Below, piece after piece: positions 25,917-35,142 of a stretch of DNA of 64,000 bases (the stretch's first letter is position 1; every line of letters starts with the position of its first letter). The position numbers and the translations under genes are program-made. Source of the stretch: Candidatus Aminicenantes bacterium UBA6072 (GTDB lineage Bacteria > Acidobacteriota > Aminicenantia > UBA2199); contig DIXU01000006.1 in the NCBI GenBank assembly GCA_002436105.1, positions 1 to 64,000 of the forward strand, read 5' to 3'. The notes under the pieces are model-generated. The model was not told the DNA's origin. It made no database searches and worked only from the letters and a program-made list of their open reading frames with translations.

Positions 25917-28900
25917 CTCAGCAGCATGCCCGGGTCGCCGAGCCAGTTGTAGACGTTCAGCAGCGGGATCTTTCCGCCCAGCAGCACGTAGTTCTTCAAC
26001 GCCGCCAGCCAGGCCTCGCCGGCGCGCTCCGCATGGGCCTGGTAGACCGCCTTGTAGAACTGCTCGCCCAGCTTCATCGAGTCGGAATGGTACGCCGCCC
26101 CGGAGGGCAGCATGCCCCCGGCCATGCCGCCGCCGGAGTTGAGCAGCAGCGCCTCGCCCAACGACGTGAAACCCGGCAGCTCGAAGCGCCCGGCCGCGCA
26201 CGTGTACATCGTCACCAGCGGCAGCTTCTCCCCGTTCCCCAGCCCCGCCACGGTTGAGACGTCCAGCAGATTCTCCGTGGCCAGCTGATCGATGCCGGCA
26301 TGGCCGCAATAGTTGACCAGCCCGGCCCCGGCGTTCCAGGAGGCGATGATCCCGGCCCGCGTCTCCGCCGGCGAGCCGGCCAGGTAGAGATTTTCCGCCT
26401 GCATGCCGGCGGCCAGCCCCGCCAGCGCGTTGCAGCCGGCGGCGAAATCGCCGCCGCTGTCGGCGTTGTCGGCGATCATCAGCGCCTTGTCCAGCCAGGC
26501 GCCCTGGCCGCTCTCATAGGCCTTGATCTTGTCGATCATCCCCTTCAACTCGGAGCTTGTCACAGCCGGCAGCCGCCCGATGGCGATCTCCGCCACCCCG
26601 TCCTTGCCCTCCAGGTCCCCGTAGATCCGGTCGGCGGCGCACAGCCCTTCCGGCGTCTTGCCCAGCAACGCCGGCACCAGGTTGTCCCCGTGACCCTGGC
26701 AGTCCTTGTAGTCATAGGTCCCCTTGCCCGCCAGCACCGCGTACTTCACCTTGCCCCCGCTCCAATTCTGCCGCGCGTACAAGAGAAATTTCCGGATCAC
26801 TCTGGGGTTGGCCTCCCCAAAGTTGAAAGCGTCATAGATATCCTCCAGCGTCACCACCAGCGACTGCAGGCCGCCCTTCTTGCGGTGCGCCGCCAGCTCG
26901 GCCGCCGTCTCCCTGAACTCGCGGGGAGCGATGATCACGTGCTCGGCCGACCGGCTGCCGTCCTTCAGCCGCGACGGTTGGTCGCCGACCACCGACTCCG
27001 GACGCAACGCCGCGTTCAGCCCGCTCACCACGTACGGTGTCTCCGCGCTTCGCGGCGCAAACGACAGCCGTCCGCTCAGTTCCTCCATCCACCCGGCCAC
27101 CAGCTGCGGTTTCTCGGGCGTCGCCACATCCAGCACCACCACCTGCCTCTCGGTCAGGCCGCTCACCGTGATCACCCGGTTATCGTCCCCGCGGCAGGTC
27201 AGCTGGTTGTTCACCGCCTGGTAATATCTCGGATAACTCAGATCCAGCGACTCCAGGTAAAACACGCTGTAGGGCGCCCCGGTGTCCAGCTTTCCGGCCA
27301 AGGTGATGGCGTTGTCCCCGTCCTGGAGAAGCGAGGCGTCGAATTCCGCCTCGAAGGCGTGGGCCTGGGTCCCGTCCCACAGCGCCTCCCCCACCTGCCG
27401 GCCGTTGACGCTCACCACCGCGTGGTGATCCTGGCTGGCCGCCGTTTCGGTCGCCCCCTGCAGGCTCACCTTCAGCTTCGCCCGCCCCGGGGCCACCCCC
27501 GGCACCTCGACCGCAAACGACTTGGACCCACCCCCGGACACGAAGTCCCAGAACCAGAGGTCGCCGGCCGGATCCATGGATGCGATCAGCAGCGGGTACC
27601 GGTCCTGCTCGAAGTGCCGGGTGTCGAGGAACGATTGGCCCCCGGCTGACCCCGAACTGCCCGCGCCGACCCGGCCCATCGCCAGCCCGGATCCCGGTTC
27701 CAGGTAATACACGTTCCGGTCGCTGTAGACCGTTTCCTGCCCCTCGTTGTAGAAGAACAGCCCGGCCCCGTTGCCGTCGGCAAGCCAGGCGATGTCCTGC
27801 CCCCTCCGCGTCAGCTTCAGCTCCTGCCGGGCGATCAGCGCCCGCGCCGCGTCCTCCGACATCCCGAGCGCCCGCGCCACTTGCGCCGCCGGCACGTAGA
27901 ACAGCCCCTGCCCTTTCACCGTCACCCGCGCCCGCTCGCCGCCGCCGGCCGCCTGCAGCTCTCCCCGCTGCAGCTCCTGCCGCCGCATCTCCAGCCGCTC
28001 CAGTTCGTAGAGCGACTGCTCCCGCGGGTAGCGCTGGTAACCATGCACGTCGCCCGCCTCCTCCCTGCCGATGCGGACGCCGGGATCGATCGCATCCCGA
28101 TCCCAGGCGCCGAAGTTCAGCGTGAAGGGACCGTAGCTTTTCACGATGCCCTGGGAGTCCATCTCGTCCAGGCGGTAGACTTGAGGCTCGCCCGGGTAAG
28201 CGCCGGGATCGGCCAGCCTGTAGACGCCGCCCCGCGGCGAACCGGCCAGCGCCGGCAGGAATGAAGCCGAAACCGGCAGGAACTCCCGCGTCCGGCCGTC
28301 CTGGCGGAAGAGGGCGAAGCCGGCGCTCCCCATCTCGGCCGCCGTGTGCCACTCGACCGTGGGCAGCGGTTCGGTCGGCGATGCGCCGAAATGGGAGACC
28401 GCGGCAAAGGTCGGGGTGTCGCCCAGGTCGACTGCCAACGCCGCCGACCAGGCGGACTGCACGTAATGGTCCGAGCAGCGGGCCATGGCCCGGACACTGT
28501 AGGTGCCGGACGCCATCCAGCTGTGCGAGGCGCTCGTCGTCCCCACCGGCAGCCAGACGGAATAGGTTCCATCCCCCCAGTCGAAACGATACTGCACGCT
28601 GTGGCCCATGGAGGAGGTGGAACCGCCGGTCGTATAGGTGTATGTCGCCCCGACCATCCCGGTGGCCGGGCCCGTGGGGGTGCTCGGCGTCGTCACGGTC
28701 TCGCCACCTGTAGGAACAATTGAGAAAACCGTGTCACTGGCATCGGAGGGGTCGTGGTCCGTGATCCCCCAGACACGGATCAGGCAGTCGTCGGAAGTGA
28801 CGGTTGGAACAGTCCAGGCATGGGACCCGTCGTTGGCGGTGTTGGTCACGATGCTCGTCCAGCTGGCGCCGCTGTTAATGGAATAGTAAATGTCGACGTT

Positions 28901-30958
28901 TCCCGGCGTGCCGGTCGAGGTCCAGGTGATGCTCTGGCTCGTGCCGGCGATCCAGACCTCGCCGCCGTTGGGTGAAGCGACGGTGTACGAGGGGCCCGAG
29001 GCCGGGGTGTACGCATAAGCCCCGTACAGGTTCAGGCGCCGGCCGGTGACGGTCATGCCGCTCAACGAGGCCTTCAGGTCGCCACCCAACAGGATACGTT
29101 CTTTTCTTTGAGCTACGGTCTCGTTGGGGAAGATCGACGCCAGGTAGCCCACGGCGCCGGCCACGTGTGGCGTGGCCATGGAGGTGCCGTTCCAGGATTC
29201 ATAAGGAGAATAAATGCTTGTGACAATTCCAATATCATCGAATACTGCACCTAATCCATTTTCGGTGTCATCGGAATATAGATGGAACCGCATTCTAAAA
29301 TGAGCGGTTTTATATGCCTCAGGAATAGCCCATGAAAATCCCGCCCAGAAATAAACGGATCCACTTGTGGGACCCCAACGATAAAGTTCGGACCAATCGT
29401 TCCCGCTGTTCCCGGAGATTTCAACAGCGACATAATCGCCCGTCGCAATATGTCTCCCCATCGTTAAACCAAGATATATCGTTTGCTCTGCATAAGCTGA
29501 AATATCTATATCCTGGATATATGTCAGATATGAATTCGTATTTGAAGAATAAAGGCCATAATTAGCTCCGCCTCCAGAACCTGGGCTATCGCTCCAGAAG
29601 TGCGTGGGGCTGGGACACGACGGGTAATCCCCTCCCCAATAGACCTCATATTCGTCCGTGATCGCCCAAGAGTTGTTCGTGCCGCTCGTCTCCCAGTTGA
29701 CGTTTCCGTTCTCCATGTCGTCAAAGAAGACGTCCCCTTCATGAGGAAGGTACGCCCTTGGTACTGAACTCAGGATACTGACTCCCGGTGCTCCCAGGTC
29801 GACTGAAACCGCGCCATAATTTGAAAACGAACCCAAATCGTCATTGTGGTCGGTGGCAGCCACAGAGATGATCCCGGGCAAAGTATAATCCGACGGATAA
29901 TGATGATTCCGGCCATTGGTTCGATCGTTATTGTCGCCTACGCCGTCACTGCCACCGTTGCCGGCTGCGGCGCAGAAGACGATCCCGGCGTTGTTCACGA
30001 CCTCGATGGCATCCCGTAATGCTCCATAATCCTGAGTTCCACCTGGCACACCTCCCCACGAGGCGTTGATGGCGACGACGTTTTGGCCATGCGTTTTCTG
30101 ATAAACGGCGTACTGCATGCACTCGATGGCGTCGTCATCCCAGCCACCGCCGTCATAGTCGCCGAAAAACTTCAGGGCCATGATCCTGACGTCCCAGTTG
30201 ACCCCGGCCACGCCCAGCGCATTGTTGCCCCGGGCGCCGATCGTCCCCGAGCAGTGAGTCCCATGGCCGATGCCGTCCATGGGATCGGTGTCGGGCGAAT
30301 CCCCCGAGCCGTCGGCTCCGGCCGGGTCGATGCCGTAGATGTCGTCGATATAGCCGTTGCCGTCGTCGTCGATGCCGTTGCCGGCGATCTCGTACGGGTT
30401 CTTCCACAGGTTGGGGATCAGGTCGGAATGGTTGTAGTCGATGCCGCTGTCGATGACGGCGACCACTATATTCGAGGAGCCGGTGCTGATGTCCCAGGCC
30501 TCGGGGGCATCGATGTCGGCATTGGCGGTACCGCCGGTCTGGCCGGTGTTATGCATCCCCCATAAGGAGCTAAATTTCGTGTCGTTTGGGGTCGCAGCCA
30601 TTTCGCGGCGATAGTTTGGGTGGGCATAAACCACGCGGGGATCGGCAGACAGTTTCTTGGCCAGGATCTGGGCGTCGATCTTCACCTTTGATTTCAGCAG
30701 TACGATCTGCTGGCCTTTCATTGAGGAGAGAAGGTCGAAGCGTTTCTTTACCACCAGTCCCTGGTTAGCCGCGAAATCGGTGACATTGATTCTCCCCATG
30801 ACCTCCTTGAACTTGACCAGCACCTCGCTGTCGGCGTAAGGCTTGGGCGCTTGGCTCGGATCGATCAGCTTCTTCCGCTTCGGCCCGCCGGCAAAGATCA
30901 GTGCCCCGGCGGCAAAAAAGATCGCCAGGCCGAGCAATATTTTCTTGTTTTTTGGCAT
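25913..30958 (-). CDS. Giant secreted double protease: subtilisin (S8) fused to gingipain-like C25
   Basis: This protein of about 1681 residues has a signal peptide (about 1-25), an I9-type propeptide (about 40-105), and an S8 domain with Asp170 (VIDSG), His235 (GHGTH) and Ser593 (GTSMATP). About 180 residues of beta-rich sequence (405-584) are inserted before the Ser motif. Then come Ig/Kre9-like and PKD-like domains (about 655-880), a mixed middle part and a C-terminal C25 domain with the His1553 (CGHAG) and Cys1587 (YTCAAG) pair. ATG 30958 is preferred over 30997: a GAGGAG site precedes it and the promoter would start transcription near 30997. It is the first gene of the RiPP operon, coupled to pqqD, so it may cut the leader or act with the product. 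Confidence 0.9.
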   Translation of the reverse strand: MPKNKKILLGLAIFFAAGALIFAGGPKRKKLIDPSQAPKPYADSEVLVKFKEVMGRINVTDFAANQGLVVKKRFDLLSSMKGQQIVLLKSKVKIDAQILAKKLSADPRVVYAHPNYRREMAATPNDTKFSSLWGMHNTGQTGGTANADIDAPEAWDISTGSSNIVVAVIDSGIDYNHSDLIPNLWKNPYEIAGNGIDDDGNGYIDDIYGIDPAGADGSGDSPDTDPMDGIGHGTHCSGTIGARGNNALGVAGVNWDVRIMALKFFGDYDGGGWDDDAIECMQYAVYQKTHGQNVVAINASWGGVPGGTQDYGALRDAIEVVNNAGIVFCAAAGNGGSDGVGDNNDRTNGRNHHYPSDYTLPGIISVAATDHNDDLGSFSNYGAVSVDLGAPGVSILSSVPRAYLPHEGDVFFDDMENGNVNWETSGTNNSWAITDEYEVYWGGDYPSCPSPTHFWSDSPGSGGGANYGLYSSNTNSYLTYIQDIDISAYAEQTIYLGLTMGRHIATGDYVAVEISGNSGNDWSELYRWGPTSGSVYFWAGFSWAIPEAYKTAHFRMRFHLYSDDTENGLGAVFDDIGIVTSIYSPYESWNGTSMATPHVAGAVGYLASIFPNETVAQRKERILLGGDLKASLSGMTVTGRRLNLYGAYAYTPASGPSYTVASPNGGEVWIAGTSQSITWTSTGTPGNVDIYYSINSGASWTSIVTNTANDGSHAWTVPTVTSDDCLIRVWGITDHDPSDASDTVFSIVPTGGETVTTPSTPTGPATGMVGATYTYTTGGSTSSMGHSVQYRFDWGDGTYSVWLPVGTTSASHSWMASGTYSVRAMARCSDHYVQSAWSAALAVDLGDTPTFAAVSHFGASPTEPLPTVEWHTAAEMGSAGFALFRQDGRTREFLPVSASFLPALAGSPRGGVYRLADPGAYPGEPQVYRLDEMDSQGIVKSYGPFTLNFGAWDRDAIDPGVRIGREEAGDVHGYQRYPREQSLYELERLEMRRQELQRGELQAAGGGERARVTVKGQGLFYVPAAQVARALGMSEDAARALIARQELKLTRRGQDIAWLADGNGAGLFFYNEGQETVYSDRNVYYLEPGSGLAMGRVGAGSSGSAGGQSFLDTRHFEQDRYPLLIASMDPAGDLWFWDFVSGGGSKSFAVEVPGVAPGRAKLKVSLQGATETAASQDHHAVVSVNGRQVGEALWDGTQAHAFEAEFDASLLQDGDNAITLAGKLDTGAPYSVFYLESLDLSYPRYYQAVNNQLTCRGDDNRVITVSGLTERQVVVLDVATPEKPQLVAGWMEELSGRLSFAPRSAETPYVVSGLNAALRPESVVGDQPSRLKDGSRSAEHVIIAPREFRETAAELAAHRKKGGLQSLVVTLEDIYDAFNFGEANPRVIRKFLLYARQNWSGGKVKYAVLAGKGTYDYKDCQGHGDNLVPALLGKTPEGLCAADRIYGDLEGKDGVAEIAIGRLPAVTSSELKGMIDKIKAYESGQGAWLDKALMIADNADSGGDFAAGCNALAGLAAGMQAENLYLAGSPAETRAGIIASWNAGAGLVNYCGHAGIDQLATENLLDVSTVAGLGNGEKLPLVTMYTCAAGRFELPGFTSLGEALLLNSGGGMAGGMLPSGAAYHSDSMKLGEQFYKAVYQAHAERAGEAWLAALKNYVLLGGKIPLLNVYNWLGDPGMLLR

Positions 30959-31005
30959 GTCCCACTCCTCAGATCTTAAATTCGCCTTAAAATCCATAAA
31001 AAAGG

Positions 31006-31034
31006 AAAATATTACAAAACACTATTACTGTCAA
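31006..31034 (-). promoter_or_regulatory. Promoter of the protease/RiPP operon
   Basis: Read on the minus strand, a perfect TTGACA (31034-31029) and TATTTT (31011-31006) are spaced by 17 bases. Transcription would start near 31000, leaving about 40 bases to the ATG at 30958. Confidence 0.6.
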
Positions 31035-31062
31035 TAAGGAACTGTAATGTTTTCTGGATATT

Positions 31063-31080
31063 AATTCAAATATTTGAATT
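31063..31080. promoter_or_regulatory. Perfect 18-bp palindrome upstream of the protease/RiPP promoter
   Basis: AATTCAAATATTTGAATT is fully self-complementary and sits about 29 bases beyond the -35 box in the AT-rich leader. That is a place where an activator would bind. The regulator is unknown. Confidence 0.5.
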
Positions 31081-31155
31081 TTTCAGCATAAAAAAACTAC
31101 TTATATAGCGGGATATGCCACAAAAAAATCCCACTGGATAAAAACAGTGAATATC

Positions 31156-33096
31156 TTACTCTCCGTCTTCCACCTGCACGCCCAGGTCGCGCGTTTCGCG
31201 GCCGAGCCCCAGCCGGGAAAGGTTGAAGGTCGGATGGACGCGGAGCTCCAGGAACCCCCCGGCATGTTCCTGGCCTTCGATCATGATGGGCATGCTGGTA
31301 TTTTTCCTGAAAACCACCCGCCGCAGGAGCTTTCCGCGCCAGTAGACGTCGACGGCCTGTTGCTTGCCGGGCAAAAGGGAGAGCGGAGCGCCGCAGGTCA
31401 GCAGGATTCCAGCCTCCTGGCGGTTCCTTTCAGGAAACACGTACATTCCCGACCTGGCGCCGCTCCAGCGGAAGGACCGGGATCCCTCCCGCTCGGGATA
31501 GGAAAATCCGTAATCGTATGGCGTCGAGGTCTCGCGCGCCCAGGTCCGCGGGTGGAGCGGCTGAAAAGCGAGCCCATTCGCGACCGCGAACAGCAGGACC
31601 AGCGCGGCGGCCCAGGCGGCGCCGCTCTTGCGCACCGTCCCCGGTTGCCATTCCCCGTGGGAAACGACGACCCAAAAAAGGAGCAGTACCTCGGGAAACC
31701 AGAAGAAATTGTTGAAAAACAGGGCGACGGCCATGACCGCCAGCATGAAGCGCGCCGGCCGCGGACCGGGCCGCAGCAGCAGCGCGGCCAGGAAGGCGAG
31801 AAAAGCCAGGCCGCCGGGGACGCCGACCTCGGAGAAAAACAGGAGGTACTGGTTCAGGGGCAGGTCGAGCCAGACCTTCTCGCCGTGATGGAGGTACTTC
31901 AGGTAAAAAAGGAAATTACCGGCGCCGACACCGCTGGCGGGGAAGCGCCGGATCATGCCGCCGCCGTCGCGCAGCATGCTTAAGCGGCCGTTGCTGATCC
32001 GGTCGACCGCCCGGCAGACATCGGCGGAGGCAGAGAGGCGCGCCGCCTCGGACACCGACTGCCACAGGCGCCGGCCCAGCGTGCCGCCGCCGACCAGCAG
32101 CAGGACGGCCAGCAGCGAGGCGGCCGCCGCCTTGATCGCGCCGCCGGGCCGCCGCGAGAAAAAGAGGCGCAACAGCGCCGCCAGCACGAACAGGAACGCC
32201 GTGCGGCAGCCGGAGGCGAAAACAGCGGCCAGGGCGACAGACAGGAACAAGAGGTCGGCGACCAGGCGGCCGTCGTTGAGCGGGCGCCGGGGTTGGGGAT
32301 CGTTCCCGGGTTTTCCGGCGGCACGGCCCGCGCCCGGCAGCCTTTCGATCAGATCCAGGGCCTGCCAGAGGAACATGGCGCCGGCGAAGAAGCCGAAGGC
32401 GTTGAAGTCGGAGAATCCGCCGTTCAGCTGCTTCATCTTCACCCCCCACCAGCTTTGGGACAGAAGGTCGGGATCGAGCCACTTCTGCGCCAGGGCCAGC
32501 AGGAACGAGATGGAAAAACCGGCCTTGAGCGGGACGATGGCGGCCGTTGCCCCCAGGCGCCAATGGCGCAGGAGAATCGCCGTCCACGGCGCCAGGGCGA
32601 ACAGGGCCAGGGTCACGGCCGGGAAAATGCAGGCGAAGGAAACCCGGTCCATGCTGGGAGCGACCGGGGTGTCCCGCAGGAAAGCCAGAGCGGACAGGCC
32701 CAGGTTCGACCAGCGCAGAAAAACAAAGAGGGCGGAGACGACCAGCAGGGCCAGGAACAGCAGGTAGGGGCCGCGGCCGGGAAAGCCGGTCGCCGGCCGC
32801 TCCCCTTTCAGGAGCGAGGCGCAGAGGATGCCCGCCAGGCAAAAGAGCGGCATGGCCAGGTAGTTGAACGGATAGCCGTTAAAGAAGAGGTCCGGGGTCG
32901 AATTGGCCAGCGGCAGCAGGAACAGGAAGAGCAGCATGGCCCTGCGTGCGCTCAGCAGGTAGGCCACCAGACCCAGCAGCAGGAAAAACAAGGGCAGGAC
33001 GGCGAAACCCAGGCGGATGACGACCACATAAAAGAGCGGCAGCGCGGCCAGGAGCGAACCGGCGGCGAAAGCGCCGCGTCGTTTCATCTCCGCCAC
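31156..33096 (-). CDS. O-antigen ligase/polymerase family membrane protein
   Basis: This 646-residue protein has about 12 predicted membrane helices and a periplasmic loop in the second half containing the Wzy/WaaL pattern (VGAGNFLFYLKYLHHGEKVWLDLPLNQYLLFFSEVG is split by short loops; key part GAGNF then HNxYL-like). The C-terminal 120 residues are soluble and beta-rich. It is the last gene of the polysaccharide operon. It joins or polymerises glycan repeats on the periplasmic face. GTG 33096 or ATG 33087 could be the start. Function as ligase versus polymerase cannot be told from sequence. Confidence 0.8.
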   Translation of the reverse strand: MAEMKRRGAFAAGSLLAALPLFYVVVIRLGFAVLPLFFLLLGLVAYLLSARRAMLLFLFLLPLANSTPDLFFNGYPFNYLAMPLFCLAGILCASLLKGERPATGFPGRGPYLLFLALLVVSALFVFLRWSNLGLSALAFLRDTPVAPSMDRVSFACIFPAVTLALFALAPWTAILLRHWRLGATAAIVPLKAGFSISFLLALAQKWLDPDLLSQSWWGVKMKQLNGGFSDFNAFGFFAGAMFLWQALDLIERLPGAGRAAGKPGNDPQPRRPLNDGRLVADLLFLSVALAAVFASGCRTAFLFVLAALLRLFFSRRPGGAIKAAAASLLAVLLLVGGGTLGRRLWQSVSEAARLSASADVCRAVDRISNGRLSMLRDGGGMIRRFPASGVGAGNFLFYLKYLHHGEKVWLDLPLNQYLLFFSEVGVPGGLAFLAFLAALLLRPGPRPARFMLAVMAVALFFNNFFWFPEVLLLFWVVVSHGEWQPGTVRKSGAAWAAALVLLFAVANGLAFQPLHPRTWARETSTPYDYGFSYPEREGSRSFRWSGARSGMYVFPERNRQEAGILLTCGAPLSLLPGKQQAVDVYWRGKLLRRVVFRKNTSMPIMIEGQEHAGGFLELRVHPTFNLSRLGLGRETRDLGVQVEDGE

Positions 33097-33099
33097 GGG

Positions 33100-34515
33100 T
33101 CAGTAGGCATGCGGATCCCCCTTGAGCATCACCCAGCCGGTGAGAACGATGATCTTGAGATCCAGCAGGAACGACCAGTTCTCGATATACCACAAGTCGG
33201 CCTCGATCCGCCGGCACAGCATCCTGGGGTCGCTGGTCTCGCCGCGGAAGCCCATGACCTGGGCCCAGCCGGTGATGCCGGGCTTGATCAGATGGCGCAT
33301 CTGATAATGCTGGATGGAGTCCTTCACTTCCAGGTTCATCGGCGTGGGGTGGGGCCGGGGGCCGACGATCGACATGTCGCCCTTCAGCACATTGATGAAT
33401 TGCGGCAGTTCGTCCAGGTTGTTGCGGCGCAGGAAGCGCCCCAGGCGCGTGACGCGCGGATCATCGATCCGCGCCTGCTGATAGCGCCCGTTCTCGTCCA
33501 CGTCCTTGCTGTCCCAGGTCATGGAGCGGAACTTGTAGCACTCGATGCGCTTGTTCTTGATCCCCCAGCGCTCCTGCTTGAAGAAGACCGGGCCCGGTGA
33601 CGAGGCCTTGATCAGCAGGGCCAGCAGCGGCCACAACCAGAAAAAGACGGTGAGGAACAGCAGCGCGGAGAAGACCAGATCGAAACTCCGCTTGGCGAAC
33701 CTCCGGCACATTCCCTCCAAGGGGTGGGCGCGCAGGGTGATGACCGGGAACAGGCCGAAGCGCGAAACGCTGTAGCGCGTGTCCAGGTAACGGAAATAAT
33801 CGGGGATGATGCGCACGCGGACGGGGTGATTCTCGCACATGCCGATGATTCGCTCCACATGGGCGATTTCGCCGTTGGGCAGGGCGACGACCACCTCGTC
33901 GACGGAATTGCGCTCCAGCAGCTGGGGCAGCTGGCCGATGGTTCCGAGATGCTCGCCGGCGCATTCCGGCGCCGGTTTTTCGCTGACATAGCCGATCACG
34001 CGCAGCCCCAGGTGGGGATTGTCGGCGATGGTCGCGAAAAAACTGCACGCGATCCGGCCGCCGCCGACGACCAGGATGCGGTGCTGGTGCCGGCCGTTCT
34101 TCAGGTAACGGCGGAACATCCAGCGCAGGGCCGTCTTCCATATAACGAGAACGCCCAGCAGCAGGAAGCAGTAGACGAACAAGAAGAAGCGTGAAAGGAC
34201 CTGCGACTTGGCGGTGAACAAGACTGCTACGGTCAGGAAGGAATGAAGCAGGACGCTCGCGCCCAGGACGGAGAGTTCTCCGGCGAACGAGCGGATGCGG
34301 AACTCGTCGTACAGTCCGGCGACGCGGGCGCCGAAGTTCCAGATCATGGACAGCAGGATCAGCAGCAGCCATTCCCTGGCACTCAGGACGAGGAATTTCT
34401 CGGGCAAACCGGCATGGCCCTTGGCCAGAAAAACCGCCGTCAGGAATACGGCGGCCAGCAGGATGACGTCGCTGGCGTTTCTCAGGATCTTCCTGTCCCT
34501 GCTTCTACTGTGCAT
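33100..34515 (-). CDS. Exopolysaccharide undecaprenyl-phosphate sugar-phosphotransferase (WbaP/WcaJ family)
   Basis: This 471-residue polyprenyl glycosylphosphotransferase has four or five N-terminal membrane helices (about 15-130), a CoA-binding-like domain with VVGGGRIACSF (about 150-260), then a reentrant helix and catalytic domain with KRSFDLVFS, SSPGPVFFKQERWG, YKFRSM, the DELPQFINVLKGDMSIVGPRP signature (key residues D, E, GPRP) and GITGWAQV. It attaches the first sugar phosphate to the lipid carrier. Its first 11 bases overlap the truncated glycosyltransferase. Confidence 0.95.
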   Translation of the reverse strand: MHSRSRDRKILRNASDVILLAAVFLTAVFLAKGHAGLPEKFLVLSAREWLLLILLSMIWNFGARVAGLYDEFRIRSFAGELSVLGASVLLHSFLTVAVLFTAKSQVLSRFFLFVYCFLLLGVLVIWKTALRWMFRRYLKNGRHQHRILVVGGGRIACSFFATIADNPHLGLRVIGYVSEKPAPECAGEHLGTIGQLPQLLERNSVDEVVVALPNGEIAHVERIIGMCENHPVRVRIIPDYFRYLDTRYSVSRFGLFPVITLRAHPLEGMCRRFAKRSFDLVFSALLFLTVFFWLWPLLALLIKASSPGPVFFKQERWGIKNKRIECYKFRSMTWDSKDVDENGRYQQARIDDPRVTRLGRFLRRNNLDELPQFINVLKGDMSIVGPRPHPTPMNLEVKDSIQHYQMRHLIKPGITGWAQVMGFRGETSDPRMLCRRIEADLWYIENWSFLLDLKIIVLTGWVMLKGDPHAY

Positions 34516-35128
34516 TGCTCTCCGCCATCAGATCTGCGAACAACCGCCGGTATTGGGCGGTGATCCCTTCCCAGGCATAAACATCGCGGACACGCTGCCG
34601 GGCCCGGCCGCGAAATTCCTCCAGCGACTCTTCCTGGCTGTCCCAACCGGCGATCAAGGCACTTAAATTACCAGTTTTCTTGCAAAAAAACAAGCCGTGC
34701 CGACCGTCCAGAAGAACTTCGCGATTGAAAGGCGTATCCAGGGCGCATACGGTGCAGCCATTGGCCAGGGCCTGCAGCAGGGCGGGGTTGGTGCCGCCGA
34801 ACTCGTGGCCGTGCAGATAGACGTGGCAATGCTGGTAGAGCGCTGCGAGCTCGCCGGGATCGGTGACGTACCCGGTCAACAGGATCCGCCCGCCGGCCGC
34901 CAACCCGCGGACGGATTCCGCGAAATCGTCACGGTAAGGCACGTCGCCGCCGCAGTCAAGAGGAAGAAAGAAGAAAGAGTACCATTCCAGGTTTCCCGGT
35001 CGCCGAAAGCGGGCATCCAGGCCAGCTTGGAGCCGGGCCAAGGATACGGCGGTGAAGAAAGAGGCTATGGCCCGAAACAGATCTCCGCTCTTCTTCAGGG
35101 ATTCATGGCTGCGGCTGTTTTTGTCCAT
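34505..35128 (-). pseudogene. Truncated GT4 glycosyltransferase (C-terminal half)
   Basis: The 207-residue product matches only the C-terminal half of the neighbour at 35143: it shares YLHGHEFGGTNP, LALDTPFNREVL-like and SPASM-free donor-binding sequence, while the whole N-terminal acceptor domain is missing and residues 1-70 are unlike the family. The neighbour keeps a full-length copy. It looks like a duplication whose 5' half was lost or frameshifted. A protein could still be made, but it would lack one of the two Rossmann domains. Confidence 0.7.
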
Positions 35129-35142
35129 CCCGTTCGCTCATC

